Positions 27,324 to 36,125 of a DNA stretch of 64,000 nucleotides are shown here, one piece after another. How positions within the stretch are numbered: the stretch's first letter is position 1; the number at the start of each line of letters is the position of its first letter. The DNA is taken from the NCBI GenBank assembly GCA_015654475.1, contig JAATGV010000005.1, positions 49,176 through 113,175 on the forward strand. The letters are read 5' to 3'. Position numbers and translations under genes: made by a program. Below the pieces are notes generated by a model. That model searched no databases. It saw only the letters and a list, made by a program, of their open reading frames with translations, and was not told where the DNA came from. Source of the stretch: Actinomycetales bacterium. Lineage in GTDB: Bacteria > Actinomycetota > Actinomycetes > Actinomycetales > Microbacteriaceae.

Positions 27324-27683
27324 GTGGGTGCAAAGAAGATTCTTGCCAGTGACGGCGTGCCGGCAGTGGATGCCGCGCTCGCGGGCGCAACTGATCGTGC
27401 GACAGTGGCGCTCGCCGTGCGATTTTTGCTCGGAGCGGCAGCCGAAGCGCATCCTGGGCACAGCGTGGAAGTACGTGTGCCGCCGTTTGGTGCCGTTCAG
27501 ATTGTCGCAGGGCCTCGGCACACTCGTGGTACCCCACCCAATGTCGTCGAAATGGATGCGCAAACGTGGCTGGGGCTTGCTGTTGGTCGATTGGCGTGGG
27601 CAGACGCCGCTGGCGCCGGGCGCGTGCACGCCTCAGGGTCGCGTGCCGACATTTCGGAGTACCTGCCGATCTTGCGGCGCTAG
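27324..27683 (+). CDS. Sterol carrier family (SCP2-like) protein of the purine neighbourhood
   Basis: The frame is open from 27243, but the conserved protein begins near '[20 protein letters not shown]', so I use the GTG at 27324 with GGTGGA upstream; this gives 119 residues. The '[22 protein letters not shown]' strand-turn and '[20 protein letters not shown]' helix fit the MDMPI/sterol-carrier-like proteins annotated beside purF in many actinobacteria (compare the gene just upstream of purF in Mycobacterium tuberculosis, from memory). The biochemical role is unknown. Here 12.5 kb separates it from purF. Confidence 0.75.
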   Translation: MGAKKILASDGVPAVDAALAGATDRATVALAVRFLLGAAAEAHPGHSVEVRVPPFGAVQIVAGPRHTRGTPPNVVEMDAQTWLGLAVGRLAWADAAGAGRVHASGSRADISEYLPILRR

Positions 27684-27813
27684 CGTGTGGTGCTCGTTGC
27701 GTCACGAGAGCGGTTAAGCCTGCCTTATAAGAAGGGATCGTGCCGCTGGCCCTCCCTCAACCGTCGGCAGCGCGGAAAGCGGCGAACTTCTTCGCGCTGG
27801 TAGCCTGACTGTC

Positions 27814-28326
27814 ATGCCAGACGAGGGTGAGGGTGCTGTTCCGCAGCCAACAGGATATGAGCTGGGTGCCGCCGAGCCGACGTCGGCCACGTTAGGGGTA
27901 GACGCGCTTGCAGTTGAGCAGGCAAGTACGGAACTGCAGGCCAAACCAGAAGTTGCACCCGATGAGGCGGGCGATGCCGCGCATCCTCCCACTCAGTTGC
28001 ATGTCGTGCAGATTCGTCGCGCCCCTAAGCTCCGCACTTTTGTAGTGCTTGGCATACTGCTTGGGGCACTGGTGGGCACCATCGTCGGGTTCGGCTTCCC
28101 TGAGTCGGAGTCGCTGAGCCGAGCGCAGGCCGCGGGCTGGGTGCTGCTGATCTCGGTCCCGCTGTTTGTTGTACTGAGTCTTGCTATCTACCTGGCCATC
28201 GACCGGCGGTCGCGTAAACGGGCGAGTGCCGCCGAGGCGACCCTGTCAGTCGAGCAGCCGGATAATGTTGTCGGATCGTCGACCGGCCAGCAGCCTGAGC
28301 CTCAACAGGGGACAGACGAGGGCTGA
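27814..28326 (+). CDS. Hypothetical two-helix membrane protein
   Basis: The 170-residue protein has an acidic, alanine-rich N-terminal cytoplasmic part (residues 1-70), two hydrophobic helices (about 75-98 and 110-132), an arginine-rich 'DRRSRKRASA' and a glutamine-rich tail. The layout predicts both ends in the cytoplasm. I recognise no family. It begins with ATG 27814 and converges with the SorC-family regulator gene. A regular start and an actinobacterial style of composition support it as a real gene, but the function is unknown. Confidence 0.65.
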   Translation: MPDEGEGAVPQPTGYELGAAEPTSATLGVDALAVEQASTELQAKPEVAPDEAGDAAHPPTQLHVVQIRRAPKLRTFVVLGILLGALVGTIVGFGFPESESLSRAQAAGWVLLISVPLFVVLSLAIYLAIDRRSRKRASAAEATLSVEQPDNVVGSSTGQQPEPQQGTDEG

Positions 28327-28341
28327 GCGAATTTCTCGAGG

Positions 28342-29322
28342 CTAGGGTTCGGCAAGGAGCGCCGAAGCTAGGAGAGAGTCTGTGACGAGCACATCGATCC
28401 AGTTACCTGCAAGGGCAGCCCTGACCGCGTGCGCTTTGCCTACGCCGCTTGCGACACCAATCACACTTTGGATGCGTCGGAACTCTTTGGCGTCTGCACG
28501 AATGGTTACGTCTGCGAGGCCACCGGAGATCTGGTCGCCGCTCTGATCGATGATGATTCCGCTGAGGTCGGCCGTCGCTCCCTTGGCAAGGGCCGCAGAA
28601 CGAGTCTTGGCGTCAAACAATTTGATCATCTGCGATTCGGGAGGATTCCACGAGCCAATGCCCACTATTGCCGCATCGAGCTCACCAACCTGCGATAGTG
28701 TGCGGCGAATGCTCCCGTCTGCTCTCAAGCTTTTTGCTGTGGATGCTTCTGAAACCACTAAGGGCGCATGGAGCGCGTAGAGGTTTCCTCCTGCAGCGTT
28801 GGAGAACCGGGAGAGCACCTCCATTGCTTGCATCGAGTCTTGGGCGCTTGACAGCCCACCAACCATTTGGATCACATCGGCATTCGGCAGTCCACCGATG
28901 GCGGGCAATGCCTTAGCCACTGCCTCTACAGCGTTACCCCACGTCACCCCGAACTTACCGCCGTCATGCAAGACGTCACTCAGGTACCGCGCGGCGAGGC
29001 CGCCCACGTTGTCGAGGATGATGTGTTTGTCAACTGTTTCGTCGAGAACGCCGGCAACGGGGTAAACGAGAGCTTCGGCGAGGTCGAAGCGTTCGATGAG
29101 CGCCGTGCCGAGGTCTTGGTCGATGCCGAGTGGGGAGTTGATAGTGATCTGAACTATGCCGGTTTTGAGGGCCCGTTCGAGCAATCGCGCCACCCTGAAT
29201 CGACTGATGCCCATCCTTTCGGCGATCTCCAGGTTGGTAAGGCCCTGGAGGTAGTGCATACGAGCCACCCGTGCGGCAAGGAAGAGTTGTGGCACATGGC
29301 CGTTCGTGGAAATGTCAGTCAC
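28342..29322 (-). CDS. SorC/DeoR-type sugar-binding transcriptional regulator
   Basis: This 326-residue protein has an N-terminal helix-turn-helix ('LTNLEIAERMGISRFRVARLLERA', residues about 28-51) and a C-terminal sugar-phosphate sensor domain with 'GVTWGNAVEAVAKALP', 'DVIQMVGGLSS' and 'AAIVGIGSWNPP'. SorC family proteins sense phosphorylated sugars or polyols and control nearby catabolic operons. Its GTG start overlaps the LacI-family stop by 4 bases (GTGA), so both regulators are made from the glycyl-radical-enzyme operon. The likely ligand is a PTS-derived sugar phosphate or the aldolase substrate. It is the last gene of the minus-strand operon. Confidence 0.92.
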   Translation of the reverse strand: MTDISTNGHVPQLFLAARVARMHYLQGLTNLEIAERMGISRFRVARLLERALKTGIVQITINSPLGIDQDLGTALIERFDLAEALVYPVAGVLDETVDKHIILDNVGGLAARYLSDVLHDGGKFGVTWGNAVEAVAKALPAIGGLPNADVIQMVGGLSSAQDSMQAMEVLSRFSNAAGGNLYALHAPLVVSEASTAKSLRADGSIRRTLSQVGELDAAIVGIGSWNPPESQMIKLFDAKTRSAALAKGATADLSGIIIDQSGDQISGGLADVTIRADAKEFRRIQSVIGVASGVGKAHAVRAALAGNWIDVLVTDSLLASALLAEP

Positions 29323-30395
29323 GAGTCACTCCGTGCAGCAAAGGTAGGTGGGAGGTTTCTTGGCAGATGGTTGGCGGAACTCTGCCACGAAAGGGTGGAT
29401 GCGCGTTCGATCAGCCTTGGCTCGATGAGCACACATTCTGGCTTGCGTTGGGGGTCTGCGATTCGGTCGACGACGATTCGAACGGCGGTGCTGCCCACCT
29501 TCCACGGATCGGTGTCAATGGTTGTTAGTGGAGGCTGCATTTGTTGGGCGAGAGGGATGTTGTCAAAGCTTGCAATGGCGACGTCGATTCCGGGCTCGAT
29601 TCCATGGTTTTTAAGTCCATGATAGATTCCCCCAGCCCAGGAGTCGTTGTATGCGACTATTGCATCGGGTATCGGGTGCGACTCGATGAGTTGATCGACG
29701 AGGCGAGTTGCTTCACGGAAATCGTCATCCCGGTGTGTTGCGTATAGTGTCGCGCTGTCTGGAAGTGCTTCGGGGGTTCCCAGCCCGATGCGAAGCCCTT
29801 GAATACGGTCTTCACGAATGCGGGAATGGCTGGTGCCGCCAAGGAAGGCTGCGCTGCGCACTCCTCGTTTGGCGAGATGAGAACCGAGGAGAGTGCCGGA
29901 TGCTGATTCCGCGACTCCGACAAAGTCAACTTTGGCGGTGAGTGGTTTGCGGAGGAGGGCGACGAGGCTTGGCTCTTCGGTGTGGGTATCGAATGCGTCG
30001 ACATCCGTGTCCGCGACGGCTAGAACGAGGAGGCCATCGACGCGGTTCTCCTTCATCACTCTGATGAGCGACTTTTCTCGTTCGGCATCGCCAAAGCTAT
30101 AGCCCTGAATGAGTGTGTACCCTGCGTCGCGCGCGGCAGCATCCACAGACATCGAAAGTTCGGCAAAATATGGGTTGCGAATATTGGTGAGCACTAGCCC
30201 GATTGTGTGCGAGCGGCCGCCCCTCACCATCCCGGCCAATCGGTTGTATACATACCCCATTTCGGCCATCGTCGCCCGTACTCGTTCCTTCGTGTGTTGG
30301 GGAATCTGGGGGCTATCCGCCAGCACGAGCGAGATCGTTGCCCTCGAATACCCCGCTGCCTTGGCAACATCAGCGATGGTGGGCTGCTTCGACAC
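29319..30395 (-). CDS. LacI-family transcriptional regulator
   Basis: The frame extends further upstream, but the LacI N terminus 'SKQPTIADVAKAAGYSRATI' fixes the start at GTG 30395, giving 358 residues. The DNA-binding domain is followed by the hinge ('NRLAGMVRGGRSHTIGLVL') and a periplasmic-binding-protein-like sensor with 'HPIPDAIVAYNDSWAGGIY'. It lies 46 bp after the activase gene and overlaps the SorC-type gene. Two regulators of different families in one catabolic operon suggest two-signal control. A perfect palindrome at 33967-33982 is a possible operator for either. Confidence 0.92.
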   Translation of the reverse strand: MSKQPTIADVAKAAGYSRATISLVLADSPQIPQHTKERVRATMAEMGYVYNRLAGMVRGGRSHTIGLVLTNIRNPYFAELSMSVDAAARDAGYTLIQGYSFGDAEREKSLIRVMKENRVDGLLVLAVADTDVDAFDTHTEEPSLVALLRKPLTAKVDFVGVAESASGTLLGSHLAKRGVRSAAFLGGTSHSRIREDRIQGLRIGLGTPEALPDSATLYATHRDDDFREATRLVDQLIESHPIPDAIVAYNDSWAGGIYHGLKNHGIEPGIDVAIASFDNIPLAQQMQPPLTTIDTDPWKVGSTAVRIVVDRIADPQRKPECVLIEPRLIERASTLSWQSSANHLPRNLPPTFAARSDS

Positions 30396-30441
30396 TCGGC
30401 GTGACTCTCTTCTGTGGGGTATGTACGGGTGTGGTGTCACT

Positions 30442-31437
30442 CTACTGCTCGACGATACGGCGTACTCCGGTCGACCGCGCAAGATCCCGGAATTCTTTCA
30501 TCTCGTCCTCTGTGTAGAGGGGGGGATTCTTTCCGGCTGCGTATGCGAACTCTCTGTCGGGGACTTGATCGTACTTAGCTCCGGCGAGTGGATTGTAGTT
30601 GAGCAGTTCCCAGCGCACATCTGGGTTGAGTGACCTCAGATAGTGGCCTATTGCACGAATGTTCTCTGGGTCAGTGGTGTAGCCGGGAATGAGCGGCGTT
30701 CGCACGACGACTTTTTCGCGGTGGGAGGAGGTAAGCAGGTAGTGAATGTTTTCAAGCACGAGTGAGTTGCCTCGTCCGATGGCCGCAGCGTGTTTTATGG
30801 AGTCGAATATCTTGATGTCGGCGAAGATCGTGTCAAGGTGTTCGGCCGCTTCGGCGATAGCGGATGTCTTGACGTGAAGGGCTGTCTCGATCGCGGTGTC
30901 GACATGCTGAGCGTGCAATTGTCGAAGAAGCTCAATGGCTACTTTGGGGCGAAAGAGTGGCTCGCCGCCAGACAGTGTTACGCCTCCTCCATTGCGAAAG
31001 AAGGGCCGATCGCGGAGCAGCAGTTCTACAAGCTCAGGGATTCGGTATGAGGTTGCGTTCCACCTAATGGCGCCTGTGGGGCAGGCGTCGATGATCGCTT
31101 GCCAGTTTCCTTGTGCGGTTGTGTCTATTGCGATGGCTCCGTCACTATCCCGGATCGCTTCACCATTGGAAGATTTTTCTACGCATTTGCCACAGCCAAT
31201 ACAGGTTTTCGGAAAGAAAACGGGTTCGATCCGGGGTGAGATTGTTTCCGGGTTCTGACACCAGACGCAGGCTAAGGGGCAGCCCTTGAGAAATACTGTG
31301 GTGCGGATTCCTGCGCCATCGTGTATCGAGAATCGCCGAATGTCGACAACTGTTGCCAGGGCGTCGTCGGTGGGAGTGTGTGTGGGTAGCGGCGCGGCGA
31401 CGCCGCTACCCACGACATCGGGGTGGCTTGGAGTCAT
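30442..31437 (-). CDS. Glycyl radical enzyme activating protein (radical SAM)
   Basis: This 331-residue enzyme makes the glycyl radical on its partner enzyme using S-adenosylmethionine. The radical SAM motif C-x3-C-x2-C is 'CPLACVWC' (C53, C57, C60). An inserted ferredoxin-like part has 'CIGCGKC' (C79, C82, C85) and 'DACPTGAI' (C119), and 'TLSGGEPLF' is the SAM-binding GGE motif. The 'FSIHDGAGIRTTVFLKGC' start is typical of PflA/PflC-type activases. Its ATG lies 18 bp after the GRE gene, so the pair is co-expressed. Activity requires anaerobic conditions. It resembles PflC/YbiY rather than the short PflA, because of the ferredoxin insert. Confidence 0.95.
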   Translation of the reverse strand: MTPSHPDVVGSGVAAPLPTHTPTDDALATVVDIRRFSIHDGAGIRTTVFLKGCPLACVWCQNPETISPRIEPVFFPKTCIGCGKCVEKSSNGEAIRDSDGAIAIDTTAQGNWQAIIDACPTGAIRWNATSYRIPELVELLLRDRPFFRNGGGVTLSGGEPLFRPKVAIELLRQLHAQHVDTAIETALHVKTSAIAEAAEHLDTIFADIKIFDSIKHAAAIGRGNSLVLENIHYLLTSSHREKVVVRTPLIPGYTTDPENIRAIGHYLRSLNPDVRWELLNYNPLAGAKYDQVPDREFAYAAGKNPPLYTEDEMKEFRDLARSTGVRRIVEQ

Positions 31438-31455
31438 GTTCGTAGATCGGCTGTC

Positions 31456-33852
31456 TTAGAGTGACTGTGTCGTTCGGGCGATAATCTCGTTTTGCAGGTC
31501 TCCTGCAAGCTCGACGAAGTAGGCGGTATATCCTGCGACCCGCACGGTAAGGCTGCGGTATTGGTCGGGATGGGCTTGCGCTGCGATGAGGTCTTCGCGG
31601 CGCACGACGTTGAACTGCACGTGTGGGATCTCAAGGTCAATGAAGGCTCGCATGAAGGTTGAGAACTTGTCCACATTGGATTCGCTTGCGAAGAACTCTG
31701 GCAGGAACTTCATATTGAGCAGCCCTCCGTTGGAGGTGAGGGTGTTGTCGAGACGCGACACTGTGTGCAACACGGCGGTGGGGCCGGTCATGTCGCGACC
31801 GTAGACGGGCGAAAGCCCGCCATCGGCAAGGGGTTGCCGTGCGTTACGTCCATCTGGGGAGGCCCCCACATTCTGTCCCATTGGTACGTGCGCAGACACG
31901 GTGTACATGCCGGTGTGGTACTTGCCTCCGCGCGCATTGACGTACTTCTTGAGGCCAGCAGCGAAGTAGCTGGCCCACTTGGCAGCCGCGGCATCGACTT
32001 CCGGGTTGTCATTGCCATACTTGGGGGCCTTGTTGAGCATGATTGCTTGCTCGACTTCGAACCCCTCGAAGTCTGCTTCGAGCGCTGACATCATTTGGTC
32101 AGCAGTGAGCTTTTTGGCGTCGTAGATGAGGGTTTTGATGCTCGCCAGGCTATCGGCGAGAGAGGCTGCCTGGATCATCTGTATCCCAGAGAGGTTGTGG
32201 ATCGCTCCACCCCGAGTGACGTCGACACCCTTTTCCAGGCACCCGTCAATGACGGACGAGAGCAGGGGCGAGGGCAGAATGTCCGCATGGGTACGATCGA
32301 CGACGTCGCATGCGGCGATCATCAGCTCGGTGTAGTGATCGATCATCGCGGCGAATGCCGCTTCGAGGTCCTCGTATTTCTCGTACTCTCTCAACGTCCC
32401 AAAGTTCGGGCCGATTTGTTTTCCGGTGAGTAGATCGATTCCGCCGGTGAGGGTCAGTTCGAGGACTTTGTTGAGGTTGAACATTGCGGCGTCGCTCCAG
32501 CCAAGGTTATTGCCTTGGGTGGTGAGCTCGACGCAACCGACGATGGCGTAGTCTCGGGCTTCTCGCTCGGGGATTCCTAAGGCAATCAGCGCGGGTATCA
32601 CTGAGGAGTCGTTGAAGAACTGGGGCATCCCCGACCCGCGGGCGACCACATGGATAGCCTCAGTAAGGAGCTCATCCTTGGTGCCTTTATGGAGTCGCAC
32701 TGAGAGGTTCGGCTGTGGCAGGCCGAGGTGCGCTTGTGCGGCAAGAAACAGGAATGAAAGGTCGTTCGCAACGTCGTCCCCATTCTCATCCTGCCCTCCA
32801 ATGGCGATGTTGAATCCGATGGGGAATCCGGCAAAGTACTTGGCGCTGTTTTGGTTGCGCAGATACACGATCGAATTGAACTTGAGCCATAGGCACTCGA
32901 TGAGTTCGAGTGCGCCTTCTCGGCTAAGTGTTCCTGCATCGAGGTCGTGCTGGTAGTAGGGCTCAAGGATGCGGTCGAGGCGACCTGGTGAGAATGACGA
33001 CGCATTCGATTCGGCATGCAACAGGACGAACAGCATCCACGTCGATTGCACGGCTTCGTGAAAGCTTGAGGGGGCCTCGACTGCGATGTGGTCGAGTGCC
33101 TTGCCGACCGTGTCAAGGTCGGCCTGCCTTTCCGGATTCGTCTCTTGAGCGGACATAGTGTGTGCGAGTTGCGCGTAGCGCAGCAGAAATGCTTGGGCAG
33201 CTCCCATCACGATGGAGACGCTTCGGTAGAAGTCGGCTGCATCCCCAGTTGCATTCGAGAGTGCCGAATCGGCCTCAGCCTTGAGGCCTGCAGGCCCGAG
33301 CGTGAGCCACCGAGTGAGGTCGGGGCAAATGTGCCCTTGTGCATGGTCTTTTTGGTTGATCTTGACGACTTTGTCGATTTCGTCTATGGATGCGCCGCAA
33401 CGATCGCGGATGACATCTTCGAGTGAGAGGCCTTTCCAGGCGGGTGAGATTTGGGTGCGGAATGCCGTTATGGTCTGCGCGTCTACAGCGAATCGATCCT
33501 GGGGGCGGGTGGGAAGTGATTCGATTTCTCGGTCGACCCATGAACTGCCTGCCTCAGGTGAGACGACCCCGGCGCGAACCTGTGCGGTGCGATTGCCGAC
33601 GATTAGCTCGCGAGGGTGGATAACGATGTTGAGCTCCTGTAATGCCTGCGCTAGAGCGAGAGCACGCCGCACGATGACGGGTTCGTCGGGATGTGCTGCA
33701 TACACCCGAGTGGTAATGAGCGCCTGTTCTACCGAAACGACCCGCTCTTCACTGAGCATCTCATCGCGCAACTCTTGAATGCGGGGCCGCGATGGGATGC
33801 CGATGAATGAGTGGCTTCGAGTGGGAGCGCTACGGGTGGAAGTGGGCGTCAT
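31456..33852 (-). CDS. Glycyl radical enzyme, PflD/YbiW-like C-O lyase (putative anhydrohexitol-phosphate lyase)
   Basis: This 798-residue GRE has the catalytic cysteine C440 in 'IVGCVELTTQG', with E442 two residues on, and the radical glycine G774 in 'VRVAGYTAYF'. A single Cys followed by V-E marks the dehydratase/C-O-lyase branch; true pyruvate formate-lyase has a Cys-Cys pair. 'NLGWSDAAMFNLNKVLEL' after the active site resembles PflD/YbiW-type sequences. These are reported (from memory) to open the ring of 1,5-anhydrohexitol-6-phosphates to 1-deoxyfructose-6-phosphate. The adjoining PTS and Fsa-like aldolase support that role here. Start ATG 33852 has an AAGGAGA site. It could instead be a different dehydratase; no choline or microcompartment genes are nearby. 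Confidence 0.88.
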   Translation of the reverse strand: MTPTSTRSAPTRSHSFIGIPSRPRIQELRDEMLSEERVVSVEQALITTRVYAAHPDEPVIVRRALALAQALQELNIVIHPRELIVGNRTAQVRAGVVSPEAGSSWVDREIESLPTRPQDRFAVDAQTITAFRTQISPAWKGLSLEDVIRDRCGASIDEIDKVVKINQKDHAQGHICPDLTRWLTLGPAGLKAEADSALSNATGDAADFYRSVSIVMGAAQAFLLRYAQLAHTMSAQETNPERQADLDTVGKALDHIAVEAPSSFHEAVQSTWMLFVLLHAESNASSFSPGRLDRILEPYYQHDLDAGTLSREGALELIECLWLKFNSIVYLRNQNSAKYFAGFPIGFNIAIGGQDENGDDVANDLSFLFLAAQAHLGLPQPNLSVRLHKGTKDELLTEAIHVVARGSGMPQFFNDSSVIPALIALGIPEREARDYAIVGCVELTTQGNNLGWSDAAMFNLNKVLELTLTGGIDLLTGKQIGPNFGTLREYEKYEDLEAAFAAMIDHYTELMIAACDVVDRTHADILPSPLLSSVIDGCLEKGVDVTRGGAIHNLSGIQMIQAASLADSLASIKTLIYDAKKLTADQMMSALEADFEGFEVEQAIMLNKAPKYGNDNPEVDAAAAKWASYFAAGLKKYVNARGGKYHTGMYTVSAHVPMGQNVGASPDGRNARQPLADGGLSPVYGRDMTGPTAVLHTVSRLDNTLTSNGGLLNMKFLPEFFASESNVDKFSTFMRAFIDLEIPHVQFNVVRREDLIAAQAHPDQYRSLTVRVAGYTAYFVELAGDLQNEIIARTTQSL

Positions 33853-33966
33853 GGTTGGTCTCCTTCATTCTCAGGGCCCGCGACACTGCGTTGTGTGGGT
33901 CACTTGAGTCGCTACTTGCACGATCTAGTAGAGAGTATAGCGCCGTCTGAGCGAACGAAAAGTGGT

Positions 33967-33982
33967 GCGCTCAATTGAGCGC
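33967..33982. promoter_or_regulatory. 16-bp perfect palindrome in the divergent GRE/PTS promoter
   Basis: GCGCTCAATTGAGCGC at 33967-33982 is a perfect palindrome in the 213-bp gap between the GRE operon (minus) and the PTS operon (plus). It is a likely operator for the LacI- or SorC-type regulator of the same operon. A related half site, CTGAGCGA, lies about 20 bp away toward the GRE gene. Confidence 0.65.
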
Positions 33983-34065
33983 TATCCGCCCATTTGCAAA
34001 ATTGTGATGACCGGGATAGTGTCTGTGTCAACGGACCGCACCCTCAAAGACGAAGTGAGAAAACC

Positions 34066-34509
34066 GTGGACAAACTCGTAGATCCCCAGCTCATCCTGTT
34101 CGACGTAGTCGCAACCGAAAAGGCAGACATCGTGCGGGCACTGGCTTCCCGTTTCCTTGAGAAAGGACGCATCGACAGCATCGACGGATATGTCGACGCA
34201 GTGCTTGAGCGTGAAAACTCCTCGTCCACTGCCGTCGGATTTTCAGTCGCGACACCACATGCAAAAACTGATCATGCTCTAGCCGCCACAATAGGGTTCG
34301 CCCGACTGGCTCACACAGTGCATTGGGACGAGGAAGAAGACGTCAACCTGGTATTTCTTATCGCTGTGCCGATGAAAGACGCCGGTGATCGCCATCTCAA
34401 GATACTTGCAACCCTTTTCCGCAAACTCGTTGACGACGAGTTCCGCAACACCATCAGCAAGGCCAAATACCCAAACGAAATCGTTGGGCTCATCGAAGAC
34501 ATCACATGA
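34066..34509 (+). CDS. PTS enzyme IIA, fructose/mannitol class
   Basis: The frame opens at 33994, but the domain starts at 'DKLVDPQLILFDVVATEKAD', so I use GTG 34066 (147 residues). The phosphorylated histidine is H65 in 'VATPHAKTDHALA', the signature of EIIA of the fructose-mannitol family. The 'VNLVFLIAVPMKDAGDRHLKIL' segment is also typical. It accepts phosphate from HPr and passes it to EIIB. It is the first gene of a seven-gene plus-strand operon, divergent from the GRE. The 132-bp gap to EIIC is the second widest in the operon. Confidence 0.93.
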   Translation: MDKLVDPQLILFDVVATEKADIVRALASRFLEKGRIDSIDGYVDAVLERENSSSTAVGFSVATPHAKTDHALAATIGFARLAHTVHWDEEEDVNLVFLIAVPMKDAGDRHLKILATLFRKLVDDEFRNTISKAKYPNEIVGLIEDIT

Positions 34510-34641
34510 GAAAGGTGGAGACAAGGCCAAAATTAAGCCGAAAAATTTCGGCAACTTCCTAAGTCGGTGCCTCAAAGTCGAGATCGAAACGCCGACCTTT
34601 CCTTCCATTTATTAGTGATCTTTTATCCAATGGAGTATGAA

Positions 34642-35748
34642 ATGAACGAACTTGGTGCCATTTTTAAGGGCACGCGCCGTCACCTCATGTCTGGCGTCTC
34701 CTACATGATTCCTTTTGTCGTTGCCGGCGGCATCCTGCTTTCGATTCCCGTCGCGCTCAGCACTAGCACTGGTGGTGTGCCGGCCGAGGGAACTTTCTTA
34801 TACGACCTCTACCAACTCGGCGTCGTCGGACTTGGGTTCATGATTCCCATCTTTTCGGGGTACGTCGCTTACTCGATTGCAGATCGTGTGGGGATCGCGC
34901 CAGGTGTCATTGGTGGATCGATTGCCGTGAGCATCGGCGCCGGCTTCCTCGGAGGCATTGTTTCAGGTTTCCTTGCAGGAATTATTTGCTATTACCTCAA
35001 GAAGATTCCCGTGGCCAAGTCGATTCGCTCGGTCATGCCAATTCTCGTGATTCCACTTATCGGCACCTTTGCGGTGTGGGTCGTCATGAAGTACATTCTC
35101 GGCGTACCGATTACCGCGCTCATGACGGGCCTTAATAGCTTCCTCGTGGGCATGACCGGTGCGAACGCCATCCTTCTCGGTCTCATTATTGGCGCCATGA
35201 TCGGTTTCGATCTAGGGGGACCTGTCAATAAAGTTGCCTACACGCTGGGTGCCACTGTCGCGATGAGTGAGTTGGGCACATGGGGATCGGGTTACATCGC
35301 GGCGATGGATGTCGCAATTTGTGTTCCGCCGATCGCCCTGGCGATTGCGACTTTCATTCTCAAGCGCCGGTTCACCGTTGAGGAGCGAGAGGCTGGCAAG
35401 TCTGCCATCGTCATGGGCTCAGTCGGCATTACGGAAGGTGCGATTCCTTTCGCAGCTGGCGACCCCATTCGAGTCATTGCCGCGACGATGTCTGGCTCAG
35501 CGGTTGGTGCTGCTGTCGCCCTCGCCCTTGGAGCCAAATCTAGCGTGGCTTGGGGCGGCCTCATCGGTCTTGCGGGGACAGGCTCGATTGCGTCAGCCTT
35601 CGTCTACATCATCGCCGTCATCATCGGCGTCGCAGTTTCTGTGGTCGTTGTCTTGCTGCTCAAGCGCGATGCGGTTATTCACGAAGAGCCAACTGCGTCG
35701 GCTAACGCTGCTGCAGCTGGTGACAGTTTTACTCTGAGCGTCGACTAA
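34642..35748 (+). CDS. PTS enzyme IIC, fructose family membrane permease
   Basis: The start is taken at ATG 34642 with TGGAG 7 bp upstream, giving 368 residues; an in-frame ATG at 34630 would add four. The N terminus 'RRHLMSGVSYMIPFVVAGGILL' is typical of fructose-family EIIC, as are 'GPVNKVAYTLG' and the conserved 'EGAIPFAAGDPIRV' (the glutamate of the substrate site). About nine or ten hydrophobic helices are present. It moves the sugar across the membrane while EIIB phosphorylates it. It is a separate chain, not the usual EIIABC fusion. Confidence 0.93.
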   Translation: MNELGAIFKGTRRHLMSGVSYMIPFVVAGGILLSIPVALSTSTGGVPAEGTFLYDLYQLGVVGLGFMIPIFSGYVAYSIADRVGIAPGVIGGSIAVSIGAGFLGGIVSGFLAGIICYYLKKIPVAKSIRSVMPILVIPLIGTFAVWVVMKYILGVPITALMTGLNSFLVGMTGANAILLGLIIGAMIGFDLGGPVNKVAYTLGATVAMSELGTWGSGYIAAMDVAICVPPIALAIATFILKRRFTVEEREAGKSAIVMGSVGITEGAIPFAAGDPIRVIAATMSGSAVGAAVALALGAKSSVAWGGLIGLAGTGSIASAFVYIIAVIIGVAVSVVVVLLLKRDAVIHEEPTASANAAAAGDSFTLSVD

Positions 35749-35766
35749 TCCGAAGGGAAAGTACTT

Positions 35767-36081
35767 ATGAAAATAGTTGCAGTCACCGCCTGCCCATCAG
35801 GCGTGGCCCACACGTACATGTCTGCAGAGGCGCTTCAAAAGGCAGCCGCCCGCAAGGGGATCGAGCTTAAGGTCGAAACCCAGGGATCCATCGGAGTTGA
35901 AAACCGGATTACCGAGACGGATGTCGCCGAGGCGGATGCAGTCATTCTCACCAACGATATGCCGATCAATGACGAAGCCCGCTTCGCTGGAAAGCCGCTG
36001 CTTCGCGTCGGCGTCAGTGTTGCAATCAAGAAGGCCGACCAAATCATGGAATCGCTTGAAACTCAGTTGAGCAAGAGCTAG
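35767..36081 (+). CDS. PTS enzyme IIB, fructose class
   Basis: This 104-residue protein has the phosphorylated cysteine C9 in 'VTACPSGVAHTYMSAEAL', the hallmark of fructose-type EIIB ('T-A-C-P-x-G-x-A-H-T'). The rest, 'ADAVILTNDMPINDEARFAGKPLL', is also standard. It takes phosphate from EIIA and gives it to the sugar bound by EIIC. Its ATG follows EIIC by 18 bp with a GAAGGGAAAG site. Confidence 0.95.
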   Translation: MKIVAVTACPSGVAHTYMSAEALQKAAARKGIELKVETQGSIGVENRITETDVAEADAVILTNDMPINDEARFAGKPLLRVGVSVAIKKADQIMESLETQLSKS

Positions 36082-36125
36082 TTCCGTCATCAATTAGTGA
36101 ATTACCCCCGAAGAGGAGCATTCTC

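Noticed and set aside
31456..33852. Pyruvate formate-lyase as the identity of the GRE
   Set aside because: True PFL uses two adjacent cysteines; this protein has one (GCVE), as in dehydratases and C-O lyases.
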